Notes under the pieces: model-generated
Told to the model about the DNA's origin: nothing
Seen by the model: the letters and a program-made list of their open reading frames with translations, nothing else
The model's database searches: none
In this document: positions 63,058 to 64,000 of the stretch, in pieces
How positions within the stretch are numbered: position 1 is the first letter of the stretch
Layout: the number at the start of each line of letters is the position of its first letter
Source of the DNA: Hydrogenophaga sp.
GTDB lineage: Bacteria; Pseudomonadota; Gammaproteobacteria; Burkholderiales; Burkholderiaceae_C
Assembly: GCF_030373245.1 (NCBI RefSeq)
Contig: NZ_JAUCZF010000006.1
Location: 1 to 64,000, forward strand
DNA length: 64,000 nt
Direction: 5' to 3'
Translations under genes and position numbers: made by a program

Positions 63058-63885
63058 ATGAGTAACGACATCCTGCTCTCAGCAAAAAACCTCAGCGTGC
63101 GCTTTGGTGGCGTGCTGGCGGTGAACAACGTGAGCTTCGACGTGAAACGCGGCGAGGTGTTCACGCTGATCGGCCCCAACGGCGCGGGCAAGACCACGGT
63201 ATTCAACCTGATCAGCCGCATCTACACGCCCACCACCGGCTCCATCGATTTCGCTGGGCCGCAAGGCATGCTGCGCCTGACCGATCAGCCGCCGCACCAG
63301 ATCGCCAGCCTGGGCATCGCGCGGACCTTCCAGAACATCGAGCTCTTTGAACACGCCACCGTTCTGCAAAATCTGCTGATCGGACGCCACACCCATCGCC
63401 GCACCGGCTTGTGGAGCGAGATCTTCTTCACGAGCAAGACCCGGGCTGCGGAGATCGAGGCCCGGGAAAAGGTGGAGCATGTGATCGAGCTGCTCGACCT
63501 TCAGCATCACCGTGAATCGATGGTGGCCGGTCTGCCGTATGGTGTGCGCAAGGTGGTGGAGCTGGCACGCGCGCTGTGCACAGAGCCGCAACTGCTGCTG
63601 CTGGACGAGCCGTCCTCTGGGCTGAATGTGGAGGAAACCGACGACATGGCGTTCTGGATCACCGACATCAAGAACGAGCTCGGCATCACGGTACTCATGG
63701 TTGAGCACGACATGAGCCTGGTGTCCAAGGTGTCTGACCGGGTGCTGGCCATGAGCATGGGCGAAGAACTGGCCACCGGGTCGCCGTCGGAAGTGCAGTC
63801 GCATCCGGGCGTGATCGAAGCCTACCTCGGCTCGGTGGACGATGTGTCCAACCTGCGCCGCGAAAACCACAAGGTGGCTGCATGA
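63058..63885 (+). CDS. livG: Branched-chain amino-acid-type ABC transporter ATPase LivG
   Basis: A 275-residue ATPase. Walker A is LIGPNGAGKTTVFNLISRIY, Q-loop GIARTFQNIELFEHATVLQN, signature-like LPYGVRKVVELARALC, and Walker B LLLLDEPSSGLNVEETDDM. The signature lacks the classic LSGGQ, as is common in LivG proteins. EHDMSLVSKVSDRVLAM has the H-loop. Confidence 0.93.
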   Translation: MSNDILLSAKNLSVRFGGVLAVNNVSFDVKRGEVFTLIGPNGAGKTTVFNLISRIYTPTTGSIDFAGPQGMLRLTDQPPHQIASLGIARTFQNIELFEHATVLQNLLIGRHTHRRTGLWSEIFFTSKTRAAEIEAREKVEHVIELLDLQHHRESMVAGLPYGVRKVVELARALCTEPQLLLLDEPSSGLNVEETDDMAFWITDIKNELGITVLMVEHDMSLVSKVSDRVLAMSMGEELATGSPSEVQSHPGVIEAYLGSVDDVSNLRRENHKVAA

Positions 63886-63904
63886 GAAACACAAAGCCGT
63901 CCCA

Positions 63905-63962
63905 GGTTTCGAACGCCCCCATGGGGGGCAGCGCCGTCTGCGCGGCAACCAGCTTGGGGGCA
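63905..63962. repeat. Dispersed GC-rich repeat, copy 9
   Basis: CGCCCCCATGGGGGGCAGCG is the palindromic core, followed by AACCAGCTTGGGGGCAGC. It fills the 79-bp gap after livG, and its tail runs up to the next ATG. Confidence 0.7.
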
Positions 63963-63964
63963 GC

Positions 63965-64000
63965 ATGAGCGTGGCCACCACCGACGAGCCAGTACTCAGG
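63965..64000 (+). CDS. 5' end of the next gene in the liv operon (partial)
   Basis: Twelve codons are visible, beginning MSVATTDEPVLR, cut by the window edge. Operons of this type continue with livF or an acyl-CoA ligase; too little is present to choose. Confidence 0.5.
   Translation, partial: MSVATTDEPVLR

Overview
The window looks like a chromosomal segment of a Comamonadaceae betaproteobacterium (Burkholderiales), most like Hydrogenophaga or a close relative. The reasons are high GC, the gene content and order of the division/cell-wall cluster, a zinc-less DksA with a long Lys/Ala/Pro N-terminus, an HslV with a short propeptide, and a GC-rich palindromic repeat family scattered between genes. 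No rRNA, tRNA, CRISPR, prophage or intact transposase was seen. This identification is inferred from protein character, not from a database search.

Layout. 75-7976: rodA (minus), then plus-strand genes for a YqiA-like esterase, an RNB exoribonuclease, a TonB-like protein, mtgA, an acyltransferase, a CdsA-like enzyme and ruvC. 8005-10800 (minus): a large lipoprotein with TIG repeats and a metzincin-like protease domain. 11238-30512 (minus): the dcw cluster in the order mraZ-rsmH-ftsL-ftsI-murE-murF-mraY-murD-ftsW-(two 30-codon ORFs)-murG-(39-codon ORF)-murC-ddl-ftsQ-ftsA-ftsZ-lpxC-58 aa membrane protein. Most junctions are stop/start overlaps. Ahead of mraZ lies a promoter with four AGTGn boxes at exact 10-bp spacing, an evident MraZ operator. 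30863-39893 (minus): hslU, hslV, a double-STAS protein, dksA, a His-rich CobW-type GTPase, xerC, a DUF484 protein and dapF. 40098-44817 (plus): a complete ltnD-otnK-otnC-otnI-denD operon for L-threonate/D-erythronate catabolism. 44877-50571: a NUDIX/metallo-beta-lactamase fusion, a phosphoesterase, the RNase P RNA gene rnpB on the minus strand, a FAD-dependent dehydrogenase and a glycine-zipper protein. 50640-57597 (mostly minus): htpX, a DUF3025 gene, pyrC, a decayed amino-acid-binding-protein pseudogene, a HypT-like LysR regulator and an Atm1-type ABC exporter. 57624-64000: a thioesterase, a crotonase plus split AtuA pair (minus), and a branched-chain amino-acid-type ABC transporter operon (livH-livM-livG and the first codons of another gene).

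How the parts work together. The dcw genes make UDP-MurNAc-pentapeptide, lipid I and lipid II, methylate 16S rRNA, and build the divisome. RodA, MtgA and LpxC add elongation, glycan polymerisation and lipid A synthesis. The otn operon turns four-carbon sugar acids into dihydroxyacetone phosphate.

The most unusual signals are small. Both edges of murG carry duplications that create extra short ORFs while keeping ATGA stop/start coupling. The two 30-codon ORFs encode the same peptide although their DNA differs at four sites, all synonymous third positions. A dispersed palindromic repeat has at least nine copies, one of which sits in frame inside the ATPase domain of the ABC exporter. A nested palindrome lies between ftsZ and lpxC and overlaps the ftsZ stop codon.
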